Numbered from the stretch's first letter, positions 23,286 through 32,470 are shown. The stretch is DNA of 40,084 nt from Bacillota bacterium (GCA_013178275.1 JABLWZ010000031.1:1-40084), one strand, 5' to 3'. Numbers and translations: made by a program. The notes: generated by a model from the letters alone, not told the origin.

Positions 23286-24197
23286 TTAGGCCGGGTAGAG
23301 GTTTCTCAGCAGCAGCTGGCGGTTGTGCCGATAAGCGGAGACGATCTCGCCGCTGTCCAGCAGGTGGCTGAGATACGCCATCACCGTGAGCTGGGTGAGG
23401 CAGTACTGCCCCAGGTTGTTTATCTCCAGGCCGAAATGCCCGCTGGCGGCGGTCACGACTTCTTCCACCGTCCGCGGGGTTTCCAGCAGGTCCAGGATAA
23501 AACCCCGGGCCTGCTCTACCCGTGAGCGGTTGGCCTCCACCAGGGGGACGACGTCCTCCACCAGGGTCCCGTGCGCGGGGAGGAAGCGGTGTTCCTTCCT
23601 CTGCCGGAGGCGGTCGTAGGTCTCGATGGTCCTGCCCAGGTGGGCGTTCAGGGGGATGCCGTGTTTTTCGATGAACCCGGGCGCGATGACCGCGTCGGCG
23701 CAGAACAGCACCCCGTCGACCGCCGCTCCCACCTGTCCCAGGGAGTGTCCCGCCAGGTCGACCACCTCGATGCCCAGTTCCTCGAACCCGGGGACAGTCA
23801 GCGTCCCGGGGGCGATCACCTGGTCCACCTCCACCCGGGGGCCCTGAAAGAACTTGCCCCGTAGCGCCGCTGGGGGATAGGCCCCGCTGAACAAGTATAC
23901 CGGTTCCCCCAGAGGGTATTCCAGCACAGGTTTCTCGGCGGCCGGGGCGTAGACCCGCACCCCGCCGGCCTTCACCAGGTGGGCCGCTCCCCCGTAGTGA
24001 TCGGCGTGGGCGTGGGTGACGAGTATCCCCACGGGTTTGAACCCCTCGGCCTCCAGCAGCCGCTTCACCTTGCGGGTCACGCTGTCGTCGATCCCGGCGT
24101 CCACCAGCAGGGCCTCTCTCCGTCGGTTGACGATCACCCCGATGTTTATCCCCGCGTCGATATAGTAAGCACAACCAGTTATCCGGTTCAACTGCAC
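23286..24197 (-). CDS. MBL-fold metallo-hydrolase
   Basis: A 303-aa metallo-beta-lactamase-fold hydrolase. The metal-binding motif THAHADHYGG lies at residues 61-70 (His62, His64, Asp66, His67), and further ligands are in LAGHSLGQ and LPAHG. The C-terminal 80 residues form a small helical winged-helix-like domain, as in glyoxalase-II-like or RNase-Z-like members called MBL hydrolases with LACTB2-type C-terminus. Start GTG with AGGGGGC upstream. The substrate is unknown. It diverges from the aldo/keto reductase. Confidence 0.9.
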   Translation of the reverse strand: MQLNRITGCAYYIDAGINIGVIVNRRREALLVDAGIDDSVTRKVKRLLEAEGFKPVGILVTHAHADHYGGAAHLVKAGGVRVYAPAAEKPVLEYPLGEPVYLFSGAYPPAALRGKFFQGPRVEVDQVIAPGTLTVPGFEELGIEVVDLAGHSLGQVGAAVDGVLFCADAVIAPGFIEKHGIPLNAHLGRTIETYDRLRQRKEHRFLPAHGTLVEDVVPLVEANRSRVEQARGFILDLLETPRTVEEVVTAASGHFGLEINNLGQYCLTQLTVMAYLSHLLDSGEIVSAYRHNRQLLLRNLYPA

Positions 24198-24367
24198 GTG
24201 ACAAGCCCCCTTATCTCAAGCCTAATCATTATAATAAACCAGTTGCCGCAGAATTTTACACATAAAATAGAAATATTTATCTTTTCATCAACCATCCCGC
24301 TGTTGTTCCCCCTCATTGATGACGTCACCATTTTATGGTTAAATTAAGTGGATAAGGAGGGGTAGTT

Positions 24368-25375
24368 ATGCAGTATCGCGACCTGGGACAGACCGGGCTC
24401 AAGGTTTCAGTGATGGGGTTTGGCGGCATACCGATCCAGCGGGTCACCGCGAAGGAGGCCGAGGCCATAGTGGGCAAGGCCCTGGACTCGGGGATAAACT
24501 TCTTCGACACCGCCCGGGCTTACACCGACAGCGAGGCCAAGCTGGGAACGGTGCTGGGACCGAGGCGGTCGGAGGCGATCATCGCCACCAAGTCGCTGGT
24601 CCGCGACCGGGAATCGATGGCGGCGGACATCCGAAAGAGCCTCCAGACCATGGGGGTCGATTACATAGACCTGTACCAGATGCACAACGTCAAGGACCAG
24701 GAGGCCATGGCCCAGGTGCTGGGCCCCGACGGGGCGCTGCAGGCGCTGATAGAGGCGAAGCGGGAAGGGCTGATCCGCCACATCGGGGTCACCGGGCATA
24801 TCAAGAACATCCTGGAGGAGATCATCGTAAAGCCCGGGATCGAGACCGTCCAGTTCCCCTTCAACGCGGTGGAGACCAAGGGCGCGGACGAGCTGCTGCG
24901 GCTGGCGGGAGAGAAGCGGCTGGGGATAATCGTCATGAAGCCGCTGGCGGGAGGGGCGCTCCGGGACTCGGAAACGGCCCTGCGCTTCATCCTGGGGCAC
25001 CCGGTCAGCGTGGTCATCCCGGGGATGGATTCACTGGACCAGGTGGTGAAAAACGCGGAGGTGGGAGCCGACCCCCGGCCCCTGACCGGGGAAGAGGTGC
25101 GAAGGCTGGAAGAGGAGGCGGGCCGCCTGGGCGCCGCGTTCTGCCGGCGCTGCGAGTACTGCCAGCCCTGTCCCCAGGGCATCGACATACCCACGGTGTT
25201 CCTGCTGGACGGCTACTACACCCGGTACAACCTTATCGACTGGGCCCAGACCCGCTACCGGGGGATGGCGGCCCGGGTGGACGAGTGCATCGCCTGCGGG
25301 GAGTGCGAGGAGAGGTGCCCTTACAGCCTGCCGATCCAGCAGATGCTGGCCGAGGCCGCTACCAGGCTGGCCTGA
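24368..25375 (+). CDS. aldo/keto reductase with ferredoxin-type C-terminal domain
   Basis: A 335-aa fusion common in anaerobes. Residues 1-250 form an aldo/keto reductase TIM barrel (GFGGIPIQR, FFDTARAYTDSE, IATK, LYQMHNV). Residues 255-325 hold two cysteine clusters, Cys259/262/265/268 and Cys307/310/313/317 (CIACGECEERCP), expected to bind two 4Fe-4S clusters. It has an AAGGAGGGG site before ATG 24368. The stop overlaps the end of the convergent CpaF-like gene by 17 bp. Likely an electron-transferring oxidoreductase; substrate unknown. Confidence 0.95.
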   Translation: MQYRDLGQTGLKVSVMGFGGIPIQRVTAKEAEAIVGKALDSGINFFDTARAYTDSEAKLGTVLGPRRSEAIIATKSLVRDRESMAADIRKSLQTMGVDYIDLYQMHNVKDQEAMAQVLGPDGALQALIEAKREGLIRHIGVTGHIKNILEEIIVKPGIETVQFPFNAVETKGADELLRLAGEKRLGIIVMKPLAGGALRDSETALRFILGHPVSVVIPGMDSLDQVVKNAEVGADPRPLTGEEVRRLEEEAGRLGAAFCRRCEYCQPCPQGIDIPTVFLLDGYYTRYNLIDWAQTRYRGMAARVDECIACGECEERCPYSLPIQQMLAEAATRLA

Positions 25376-26027
25376 GCGGCGGCTGGTGGATCCAGTCGTT
25401 CTGTTCGCGGTCGTAGACATAGATCGGGTGCAGCGTTACCGCCAGCCCCGATTTTTGTTTTTCCGTTCCCGTCACCTTGGCGATCTGCTCGACCCGCTGT
25501 TCTTTCATGAAGACCACCAGGTCCACCGCCTCCGCCACCAGCTTCAGGACCTCGTCCTTCTTCAGCCCGAACCCGATCGAGGCCACCATACCCGGCAGCT
25601 GAAAGTTCAGCAGGTCGGCGGGGTCGTAGGCCATGGCCGCCGCCATCGAGCCGTTCAGGCTGCCGCTCATCGCCCGCAGGATCTCGTAAGCCTCCCCCTT
25701 GGCGCAGTCGCCCAGGACGATCCTCCTCACCCCGGTCTGCCCCAGTTCCTTGACGATCTTCCTCCGGTTCATGTCCTTGACCCCGCCTATCACCAGCTGC
25801 CGGATGGTGTGCAGCGGCAGGCGCAGTTCCGCCCGGTCCTCGATCACCGCGATCAGCTCCCCGACCGGGATGAAAGACGCCAGGAGATTCAGCAGGCTGG
25901 TCTTTCCCGAGCCGGGCAGCCCGCAGACGAAGATGTTGTAGTAGTCCTGGACGCACTCTTTGAGAAAGTCGGTCATATCCCGGTTGAGCATCAGGGTCTT
26001 GAAAAGCGGTTCCCTGGAAGCGGTCAT
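25359..26027 (-). CDS. orphan CpaF/VirB11-like ATPase
   Basis: About 222 aa corresponding to the RecA-like ATPase domain of CpaF/VirB11 secretion ATPases: Walker A GLPGSGKTS followed by LLNLLASFIP, an AVIEDRAELRLP segment like the Asp-box, and a Walker-B-like region RRIVLGDCAKGEAYEILRAM-GSLNGSMAA that takes the place of the usual RGxEAxxxxxAxxTGHxGSxxT. The N-terminal domain of the family is lacking and no pilus or secretion genes surround it. Possible starts are ATG 26027, ATG 26033 and TTG 26072; the AGGGGGTGG site favours 26027. It may have a different, cytosolic role. Confidence 0.72.
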   Translation of the reverse strand: MTASREPLFKTLMLNRDMTDFLKECVQDYYNIFVCGLPGSGKTSLLNLLASFIPVGELIAVIEDRAELRLPLHTIRQLVIGGVKDMNRRKIVKELGQTGVRRIVLGDCAKGEAYEILRAMSGSLNGSMAAAMAYDPADLLNFQLPGMVASIGFGLKKDEVLKLVAEAVDLVVFMKEQRVEQIAKVTGTEKQKSGLAVTLHPIYVYDREQNDWIHQPPLRPAW

Positions 26028-26236
26028 CTCCATCCACCCCCTGGAAAAACGGGCGAAAAGCACAGGAACCAACCGGCAGGGTCAGTTCCTTCGTTTCAGC
26101 CGCAGATAAGTCAGCTTTCAGGATCGTGCGGTATTGCTTTGGTTTAATTGTATAACAATTCAGTCAACTTTTTCAACCACTTCCGGTATGTTTGTCGGAA
26201 TAACCGGGTGTGGACAGCTTTCATGGAAGAAAATGG

Positions 26237-26304
26237 TTGACTGCCCGGGCCGGCCGACCTATATTATATAATAGGTATATTACCGATAAGGTACATTAAC
26301 GATA
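26237..26304 (+). promoter_or_regulatory. promoter and tandem operator of the PadR operon
   Basis: TTGACT (26237-26242) and TATATT (26260-26265) with a 17-nt spacer form a sigma-A promoter. Immediately downstream two tandem 16-bp copies, AGGTATATTACCGATA (26273-26288) and AGGTACATTAACGATA (26289-26304), match at 14 of 16 positions. This is a probable repressor site for the PadR protein encoded 15 bp later. Confidence 0.8.
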
Positions 26305-26319
26305 AGCGAGGAACCGAGA

Positions 26320-26892
26320 ATGAGCCTGAAGTACATGATCCTGGGCTGTCTCACCGAGGTCCCCATCCATGGTTACGATATGCTGCGGGTCATCTTCCGC
26401 GACTTTGCCGAGCAGGGACCCGAGGTAAACAGCGGCCAGCTCTACACCCTGTTAAACCGCCTGGAGGCGGAAGGCCTGGTGGAACGGGAGGTGGTGCAGC
26501 AGGACAAGGCCCCCAACCGCAAGCTGATAACCATCACCCCCCAGGGGAGGGAGGAGTTCTACCAGTGGCTGCGCTCGGACGCGGCCGAGAGGGAGTACAT
26601 CCGCTACGACTTCTTTCACCGCTACGGGTTTCTCTACAAGGTAAACCACTTCAACAAGATGAGCCGGGAGGAGCGGCTGGACAAGGTCGACCAGCAGCTC
26701 GCGCAGATGGAGGAAAAGCTGGCCAACCTGGAATCCGCCTGGACCGATATGAGCCAGCGGGGGAAGGACCCGTACCGCATACTGATACTCGAATACGGGA
26801 TCGAGGCGCAAAAGACCAAGATACAATGGCTGAAGCGGCTGCGGGAGGCGGTATCCTCGGCCGCGGCCCTGGACTCCGATGAATCCCAGTGA
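26320..26892 (+). CDS. PadR-family transcriptional regulator
   Basis: A 190-aa PadR repressor: N-terminal winged helix (residues 1-85, with LTEVPIHGYDML, SGQLYTLLNRLEAEGLV and ITPQGREEF) and a C-terminal helical dimerisation domain rich in charged residues. ATG 26320 follows a GCGAGGA site. Directly repeated sites in the leader suggest autorepression. It leads the MoxR/VWA operon with only 14 bp to the next preferred start, so it presumably controls that system. Confidence 0.93.
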   Translation: MSLKYMILGCLTEVPIHGYDMLRVIFRDFAEQGPEVNSGQLYTLLNRLEAEGLVEREVVQQDKAPNRKLITITPQGREEFYQWLRSDAAEREYIRYDFFHRYGFLYKVNHFNKMSREERLDKVDQQLAQMEEKLANLESAWTDMSQRGKDPYRILILEYGIEAQKTKIQWLKRLREAVSSAAALDSDESQ

Positions 26893-26906
26893 AAAGGGGG
26901 ATCACC

Positions 26907-27821
26907 GTGGAAAACGAGATTGTCGGGCTGAACCAGGACTGGAAGCAGGTCCAGGAAGGGCTGCGGGAGCAGGGATATCTCTGCGACGACGGGGTCGCGG
27001 TGCTGGTCTACATCACCCAGCAGCTGAAGAAACCTCTCCTGGTCGAGGGGCCGGCCGGGGTGGGCAAGACCGAGCTGGCCAAGGCCATCAGCCTCTGGCT
27101 GAAGGCCCCCCTGATCCGGCTGCAGTGCTACGAGGGGCTGGACGAGGCCAAGGCCCTTTACGAGTGGAACTACCGCAAGCAGCTGCTCTCCATCCAGGCG
27201 GGCTTCGGCTCGAAGGAGGACTGGCAGACCCTCGAACACGACCTGTTCACCGAGACCTTCCTGATATCCCGCCCGCTGCTGCAGGCGATCACCGCGCCCC
27301 AGCCGTCGGTCCTGCTGATCGACGAGATCGACAAGGTCGACCAGGAGTTCGAGGCCCTGCTGCTGGAGGTCCTGAGCGACTGGCAGATAAGCATCCCCGA
27401 ACTCGGGACCGTAAACTCCCGGGTCGAGCCCACGGTCGTGCTGACCTCGAACAACACTCGCGAACTCTCCGAGGCCCTGAAACGCCGCTGCTTCTATATC
27501 TATCTCGACTACCCGCCGCCCGCGCGGGAGCTGGCCATCATCCGCACCAAGCTGCCGGGTATCGATGAGGACCTGGCGCAGCAGGTGGTGGAATACGCCC
27601 AGCTCCTGCGGCGGAAGGATTTGAAGAAGCCCCCCAGCATCGCCGAGGTGATAGACTGGGCGCGCACCCTGGTGCAGCTGAACATCACCCGCCTGGAAGA
27701 CGAAGCGGCCCGGGAGGTCCTTCCCACCACCCTGCCGGTCCTGGTCAAGTACCGCCGCGACCTCGACAAGTCGCTGGAAGCGCTGAAAGAACTCCGACCA
27801 GTTCGGGGCGCCGGAGGATAA
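26907..27821 (+). CDS. MoxR-family AAA+ ATPase (CoxD-like)
   Basis: A 304-aa AAA+ ATPase. Walker A GPAGVGKTE lies at about residues 48-56, Walker B is LLIDEIDK, sensor 1 is LTSNNTRELSEALKRRC with the arginine finger region, and a C-terminal lid follows. This is the CoxD/MoxR type, which acts with a VWA partner to assemble or activate metalloenzymes such as carbon monoxide or other molybdenum hydroxylases. GTG 26907 has AAAAGGGGG at proper distance and is preferred to GTG 26889, which overlaps the PadR stop. The partner VWA gene follows after 3 bp. Confidence 0.93.
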   Translation: MENEIVGLNQDWKQVQEGLREQGYLCDDGVAVLVYITQQLKKPLLVEGPAGVGKTELAKAISLWLKAPLIRLQCYEGLDEAKALYEWNYRKQLLSIQAGFGSKEDWQTLEHDLFTETFLISRPLLQAITAPQPSVLLIDEIDKVDQEFEALLLEVLSDWQISIPELGTVNSRVEPTVVLTSNNTRELSEALKRRCFYIYLDYPPPARELAIIRTKLPGIDEDLAQQVVEYAQLLRRKDLKKPPSIAEVIDWARTLVQLNITRLEDEAAREVLPTTLPVLVKYRRDLDKSLEALKELRPVRGAGG

Positions 27822-27824
27822 GCC

Positions 27825-29120
27825 ATGCTGGAACAGGTACAGGAACTGGCTGGAGGCCTCCGCACCGTTGGAGTGATGGTGGGAACCTCCGACCTGATAG
27901 ACGCCCTGAACGCCCTGCGGGCGCTGAAGACGCCCGAGCGCCCGCTGGTCTACGCGGTGCTGAAGTCGGCCCTGGTCAAGGAACCGCGCCACTTCGAGGC
28001 CTTCGACCTCCTGTTCTCCCAGGTCTTCTTCCAGAACGGGGCGGTCGGGGACCCGGGCGCCGGAGACCTGGAGGAGAGGCTGGAACAGGCCCGGTGGAGT
28101 CCCGACCCCGGGGCCGCTTACCAGCGCCTGGCCCAGGAACTGGTCGAGGAGTACCTGCAGCACCGGGACAACAACTGGACGGCCAACCAGGAGATGCTGG
28201 ACCTGATAACCAGCCGCATCGCCACCCAGGCCGGCCTGGTGGCCATGCCCGGGATGAGCAGCGGCAGCCTGACCGGGCAGGGACAGGGGGGCCAGTTTTA
28301 TGCCATCCTCCGCCGCCAGGTGGCCGGCTACCAGTACCGCCGGCGGGGAAGAAGGGACCTGCTGCTGCCGGACAGCGCCTCCATGCGCCAGCTCGCCTTC
28401 AGCCAGGCCACCGCGGAGCAGAAGCGGCAGCTGAGGCGGCTGATCCGCCAGCTGGCGAAAAGGATAGCCAACCGTTCGGCCGGGATGCTGCGGCGGGGAG
28501 GGAAGAACCGGATCAGCTTCCGGAGGCTCTGGCGCAAGAGCCTCTCCTCGGGGGGCATCCCGGTGGAACTCTGCTACGAGCGTCCGCGCAAAAAGAGGTC
28601 GCGCCTGTTCGTGCTGCTGGACGTCTCCAACTCGATGCGCGCCACCGTGTCATTCTTCCTGGAGCTGCTGTTCGCCCTCTCCGAGGAGTTCTCGCGGATC
28701 CGGGCTTTCCTCTTCGTAAACTCCCTCACCGAGGTGACCCAGTACATCGACCGTGACGACCTCAGCAAGACCGTTGAAAAGATAGTCAACCCGGGGAGGA
28801 TGGGGGTCAGCGGCCCCACCGACTACGGGGAGTCCCTGGCTCAGTTCACCGCCGAGTACCTGGAGGAGATTACCCGGAAGACCACCGTGATAATCCTGGG
28901 TGACGGGCGCAACAACCAGTTCCCCACCGGGGAGGAAAACCTGCTGGAAATCAGCCGCCGCTGCGCCAACCTCTACTGGCTGAACCCCGAACCCCCCTGG
29001 ATGTGGGGCTTCGGCGACAGCTACATGCCGGTCTACCAGCCATACTGCCACCAGGTCTTCGAGTGCCGCAACCTGGAACAGCTGGAGCGGTTCATCCAGC
29101 ACCTGGTGCTGAAGGAGTAG
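27825..29120 (+). CDS. VWA-domain protein (CoxE-like)
   Basis: A 431-aa protein with an N-terminal helical region (residues 1-240, basic RLIRQLAKRIANR segment) and a C-terminal von Willebrand A domain. The MIDAS motif is DVSNS (Asp266, Ser268, Ser270), with the distal threonine in GPTDYG and the aspartate in ILGDGRNN. CoxE-like proteins pair with MoxR ATPases as metal-cofactor insertion or remodelling machines. GGAGG precedes ATG 27825. No molybdenum hydroxylase is in the window, so the client is unknown. Confidence 0.92.
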   Translation: MLEQVQELAGGLRTVGVMVGTSDLIDALNALRALKTPERPLVYAVLKSALVKEPRHFEAFDLLFSQVFFQNGAVGDPGAGDLEERLEQARWSPDPGAAYQRLAQELVEEYLQHRDNNWTANQEMLDLITSRIATQAGLVAMPGMSSGSLTGQGQGGQFYAILRRQVAGYQYRRRGRRDLLLPDSASMRQLAFSQATAEQKRQLRRLIRQLAKRIANRSAGMLRRGGKNRISFRRLWRKSLSSGGIPVELCYERPRKKRSRLFVLLDVSNSMRATVSFFLELLFALSEEFSRIRAFLFVNSLTEVTQYIDRDDLSKTVEKIVNPGRMGVSGPTDYGESLAQFTAEYLEEITRKTTVIILGDGRNNQFPTGEENLLEISRRCANLYWLNPEPPWMWGFGDSYMPVYQPYCHQVFECRNLEQLERFIQHLVLKE

Positions 29121-29257
29121 CCGGCGGGATAGACGATGGGTCTGACATACTGCTGTGTATTTCTTTTTCGACGGCTGAAAAAATTCAGCTTTCTTTTTTT
29201 AAGCCGGAGTGATATCATAATAATATCCAAACAATATTATCCAAGGGGGGATTACCC

Positions 29258-30100
29258 ATGCTAGAGACGAAGGCCTGGAGAATCAACGGGTTTCTTGGGA
29301 TACTGGTCATCCTGGTATTGGGGGCGCTGGGAGTGATGCTGGTGACCTCCGGTAGCGAGCCGGCAGGGGTTGCGCTGCTGGTGGTCGCGGTAGTGCTTTC
29401 CAGCGGGATCATCGTGGTCCAGCCGAACGACGCCAAGGCCATAACCTTCTTCGGCCGCTACATCGGCAGCGTCAGGGACAGCGGCTTCTGGCTCACCGTC
29501 CCGCTGAACAACCGCAAGAAGGCCACCCTCCGGGTCCGCAACTTCGACAGCAAGACCCTGAAGGTCAACGACGTGCACGGCAACCCGGTGGAGATCGCCG
29601 CGGTGGTGGTGTTCCGGGTGGTGGATTCCGCCAAGGCCCTCTTCGACGTGGAGGACTACATGAAGTTCGTGGAGATTCAGAGCGAGACCGCGCTGCGCCA
29701 CGTCACCACCAAGTACCCCTACGACATCTTCGGGGAAGAAGGCCACTCGCTGCGGGGGAACCCCGACGAGGTGGCGCAGGAACTGGCCCGGGAGCTGCAG
29801 GAGCGTCTGGCGGTGGCCGGGGTGGAGGTTATCGAGGCCCGGCTGACCCACCTGGCCTACGCGACCGAGATAGCTCACGCTATGCTGCAGCGGCAGCAGG
29901 CCTCGGCGATCCTGGCGGCCCGGCAGATCATCGTCGAGGGCGCCGTGGGGATGGCCAAGATGGCCATCGAAAACCTGCAGCGCGACCACGTCGTGGAACT
30001 GGACGAAGAGCGCAAGGTTGCGATGATCAACAACCTGCTGGTCGCTATCGTCTCCGACCGTTCGGCCCAGCCGGTCATCAACACCGGCAGCCTGTATTAA
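29258..30100 (+). CDS. SPFH/band 7 membrane protein
   Basis: A 280-aa protein. Two N-terminal hydrophobic segments (about residues 9-31 and 36-55) are followed by an SPFH domain ([21 protein letters not shown], then [16 protein letters not shown]) and a helical tail with [19 protein letters not shown] and [18 protein letters not shown]. It probably forms membrane microdomain scaffolds or acts in stress. GGGGGG-type ribosome site before ATG 29258. The ribbon-helix-helix gene follows after 11 bp, an association often seen for this subgroup. Confidence 0.93.
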   Translation: MLETKAWRINGFLGILVILVLGALGVMLVTSGSEPAGVALLVVAVVLSSGIIVVQPNDAKAITFFGRYIGSVRDSGFWLTVPLNNRKKATLRVRNFDSKTLKVNDVHGNPVEIAAVVVFRVVDSAKALFDVEDYMKFVEIQSETALRHVTTKYPYDIFGEEGHSLRGNPDEVAQELARELQERLAVAGVEVIEARLTHLAYATEIAHAMLQRQQASAILAARQIIVEGAVGMAKMAIENLQRDHVVELDEERKVAMINNLLVAIVSDRSAQPVINTGSLY

Positions 30101-30111
30101 GGGGGCCGCAG

Positions 30112-30324
30112 GTGGCGGCCAAGAAGAGCTTCCTGCTCCGGATAAACCCCGATCTGTACGAGGCGCTCGAACACTGGGCCGCGGACGAGATAAGGAGCGT
30201 CAACGCCCACATCGAGTTCCTGCTGCGCGAGGCGACCCGCAGGGCCGGCCGCCTCGGCGCCGCGAAGGCCCGACCGGCGGAGGAGGAAGAGGAACGGACT
30301 GATCAGCGGCCGGGAGAAGAGTAA
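30112..30324 (+). CDS. small Arc-type (ribbon-helix-helix-like) protein
   Basis: A 70-aa protein starting at GTG 30112. Residues 3-45 match the Arc-like pattern that often follows SPFH genes ([37 protein letters not shown]), expected to form a beta strand and two helices. The C-terminal 25 residues are a highly charged tail with a run of glutamates. GGGGG lies six to eight nucleotides upstream. It may bind DNA or act as an adaptor for the SPFH protein. Confidence 0.82.
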   Translation: MAAKKSFLLRINPDLYEALEHWAADEIRSVNAHIEFLLREATRRAGRLGAAKARPAEEEEERTDQRPGEE

Positions 30325-30340
30325 AACCTGCCTGAGCGTG

Positions 30341-30374
30341 AAACGGCATCTTGTAAAAGGATGCCGTTTCATTA
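30341..30374 (+). terminator. terminator of the SPFH operon
   Basis: A perfect 10-bp stem AAACGGCATC/GATGCCGTTT with a 9-nt loop, followed by a modest T-rich stretch, 16 bp after the last gene of the operon. Confidence 0.75.
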
Positions 30375-30378
30375 TTCA

Positions 30379-30412
30379 CAAAAAAACCTTGGTTTCGATA
30401 GAAACCAGGGTT
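30379..30412 (-). terminator. minus-strand terminator without a visible gene
   Basis: AACCTTGGTTTC pairs with GAAACCAGGGTT (30385-30412, one G-U pair, GATA loop). The seven-residue run of T follows it on the minus strand. The 244 bp to its right hold no convincing ORF: apart from a TATAAT at 30604-30609 and a GGAGGTT at 30429 I see nothing I can assign there. Confidence 0.55.
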
Positions 30413-30656
30413 ATATATAGGAATTCAAGGAGGTTAACTGCGTTTGTAATGTTATTCTAACAGCCCATTTAAAATCGGCTCGGTGACGAATCTCACAAAA
30501 AATAAAAATTTTCTATTGGCTCGACGAATTAACTGTAGACCGGTGTCGATAGCCGTCTTATTGTTCCTGACAGGCTTTTCCAAGGTTCACCAGCCCAAGG
30601 GACTATAATAGACCTACTCGGGATAAAACTCGGAAAAGAAGCGGGAGTGCGAGAAG

Positions 30657-31394
30657 ATGGAACAGAACCCACCGAACCCAAAGCCGAGGCCAAACTGGAA
30701 GGGGATCGCCACCCCGGTTCTCGTGCTGTTCTCGCTGCTGCTGCTGACCGCCACCCTGGTCCAGGGAAGCATGATCTACCGGATCCAGGTCCAGCAGTAC
30801 CAGAGGCAGCAGGAGTCCTCCCAGCCGCAGTTCACTTCGGTGTACCTGAGTATGCCGCTCAACGACTTCCTGATCAAGGTAAACTCCCCCAGCGACCCCG
30901 GCAGCAGGTCGTTCTGGGGTTATCCGATCGTCAGCAACGATATCCTGAGCGACCTGCTGCGAAGATACCCCGAACCCGAGGAGAACAGCCGCAAAAGGAT
31001 CACCCTCCTGATGATCACCCAGAAGGGGAAAGAGCCGGTGGATGAGGCCTGGATAGAGTTCGACCGGGTCTGCCCGGACGAGGAGATCGAGATATTCGAC
31101 AACAGCGACCTGATGGACGAAAGGATGGCCAGCAGCCTGGAGGGCTCGGGCGTCTCCCAGAAGAAGACGCTGAGCCTGGGGCGGCTCGACACCGGGGAAG
31201 GGCGGCTGATCCCGCTGTTCGTCAGCGACTACAGCGGCGAGGAGATGGAGACCAAGAAGATCACCAGCCGGACCGTCTATATCCCTGGAACCCTCACCTT
31301 CGTCGGGTCTGAGGCGACAGCCCCCAGCCCCGCCCAGCCGGTAAAAGCCACGCTCGAGGCCCCTTCCCACATCTCGGTGGTCTACGTCTTTTAA
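30657..31394 (+). CDS. membrane-anchored hypothetical protein
   Basis: A 245-aa protein with a Pro-rich cytoplasmic start (residues 1-16), one membrane segment (about 17-37) and a large presumably extracellular domain containing acidic and Ser-rich stretches. I recognise no family or catalytic motif. The ATG has GGGAGTGCGAGAAG upstream, and a TATAAT at 30604-30609 may be its -10 box. It has no close same-strand neighbour; dapA follows after 130 bp with its own AT-rich leader. Confidence 0.72.
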   Translation: MEQNPPNPKPRPNWKGIATPVLVLFSLLLLTATLVQGSMIYRIQVQQYQRQQESSQPQFTSVYLSMPLNDFLIKVNSPSDPGSRSFWGYPIVSNDILSDLLRRYPEPEENSRKRITLLMITQKGKEPVDEAWIEFDRVCPDEEIEIFDNSDLMDERMASSLEGSGVSQKKTLSLGRLDTGEGRLIPLFVSDYSGEEMETKKITSRTVYIPGTLTFVGSEATAPSPAQPVKATLEAPSHISVVYVF

Positions 31395-31524
31395 CTCCGG
31401 GTATTATTTCGTGGAATAATTTAATATCGACTTTGACTATTTTACAAAAAACCAAATGTATACATCGAAAAATTCTTAAATAGAGTTATAATAGTACATA
31501 AAAAAGCTCAAGGAGGTTGGAAAT

Positions 31525-32388
31525 ATGGGAATTGATGGCATTTGGCTTCCCATCGTTACTCCTTTCAAGAATGACAAAGTTGACTTCCCATCATATAAAA
31601 AACTGGTGAATCACTACTTGAAAAAAGGCATCACCGGCATCATCCCGCTGGGGACCACCGGGGAGAGCCCGACCGTGTCCGATGAAGAATACGAAGAGAT
31701 CGTCGACAAGACCGTGGAATACGTTGCCGGCCGGGTGCCGATCTATGTAGGCCTGGGCGGAAACTACACCAAAAAAGTGGTCAAAAAGCTGAAGACCCTG
31801 AAGAAGTACCCGGTCCAGGGGATACTCTCGGTCAGTCCCTACTACAACCGGCCTGACCAGCGGGGCATCTACCAGCACTTTAAGCAGATCTCCGAGAACA
31901 CCGACCTCAACATCATAGTTTACAACATCCCGTACCGCACCGGCCGCAACATCGAGAACGAGACCATCTATAAGCTGGCCGAGCTGAAGAACGTGATCGG
32001 ACTGAAAGACGCCTGCGGGGACATCAAGCAGTCCATGGACCTGCTGCTGAACCCGCCGCCCGACTTCTCCATCCTGACGGGCGAAGACATGTTCTTCTAC
32101 ATCACCATGACCCACGGGGGGCAGGGTGGCATTCTGGCCTCGGCCCACGTCGCCACCGAGGAGTTCGTGTCGATCTTCCAGCTCGCCCGGCAGAACGACC
32201 ACCAGGGGGCCTACGAAATCTGGAAGCGGCTGGCCGCCTTCATCCCGCTGCTGTTCAAGGAGCCGAACCCCGCCCCGATCAAGTACTACCTATTGAAGCA
32301 GGGGCTCATCAAGTCAAACGAGACCCGGCTCCCGCTGGTGGAGATCAGCGACTCGCTGAAGGCGCAGATCGATAAGACAATCGGTTAG
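31525..32388 (+). CDS. dapA: 4-hydroxy-tetrahydrodipicolinate synthase family protein
   Basis: A 287-aa class I aldolase. The catalytic lysine is Lys161 in GLKDACGD and the proton-relay tyrosine is Tyr133 in VYNIPYRTG; both numbers agree with E. coli DapA. The GTTGES motif near residue 45 is also intact. The reaction condenses pyruvate with aspartate semialdehyde for lysine, peptidoglycan and dipicolinate synthesis. No other lysine gene is adjacent, so a related N-acetylneuraminate lyase or ketoacid aldolase remains possible. AAGGAGGTT lies before the ATG, and a -10 box TATAAT at 31487-31492. A strong terminator follows. Confidence 0.9.
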   Translation: MGIDGIWLPIVTPFKNDKVDFPSYKKLVNHYLKKGITGIIPLGTTGESPTVSDEEYEEIVDKTVEYVAGRVPIYVGLGGNYTKKVVKKLKTLKKYPVQGILSVSPYYNRPDQRGIYQHFKQISENTDLNIIVYNIPYRTGRNIENETIYKLAELKNVIGLKDACGDIKQSMDLLLNPPPDFSILTGEDMFFYITMTHGGQGGILASAHVATEEFVSIFQLARQNDHQGAYEIWKRLAAFIPLLFKEPNPAPIKYYLLKQGLIKSNETRLPLVEISDSLKAQIDKTIG

Positions 32389-32404
32389 GATTGAATCGTG
32401 TTTT

Positions 32405-32446
32405 AAAAACCATAAACCAGGAGATCCCTGGTTTATGGTTTTTTTT
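32405..32446 (+). terminator. Rho-independent terminator of dapA
   Basis: A perfect 16-bp stem (32406-32421 with 32427-32442, arm core CCATAAACCAGG) has a 5-nt loop and an eight-residue T run. It begins 17 bp after the dapA stop. Confidence 0.95.
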
Positions 32447-32470
32447 ATGCTATTGAAAATCCCCGGCCGG

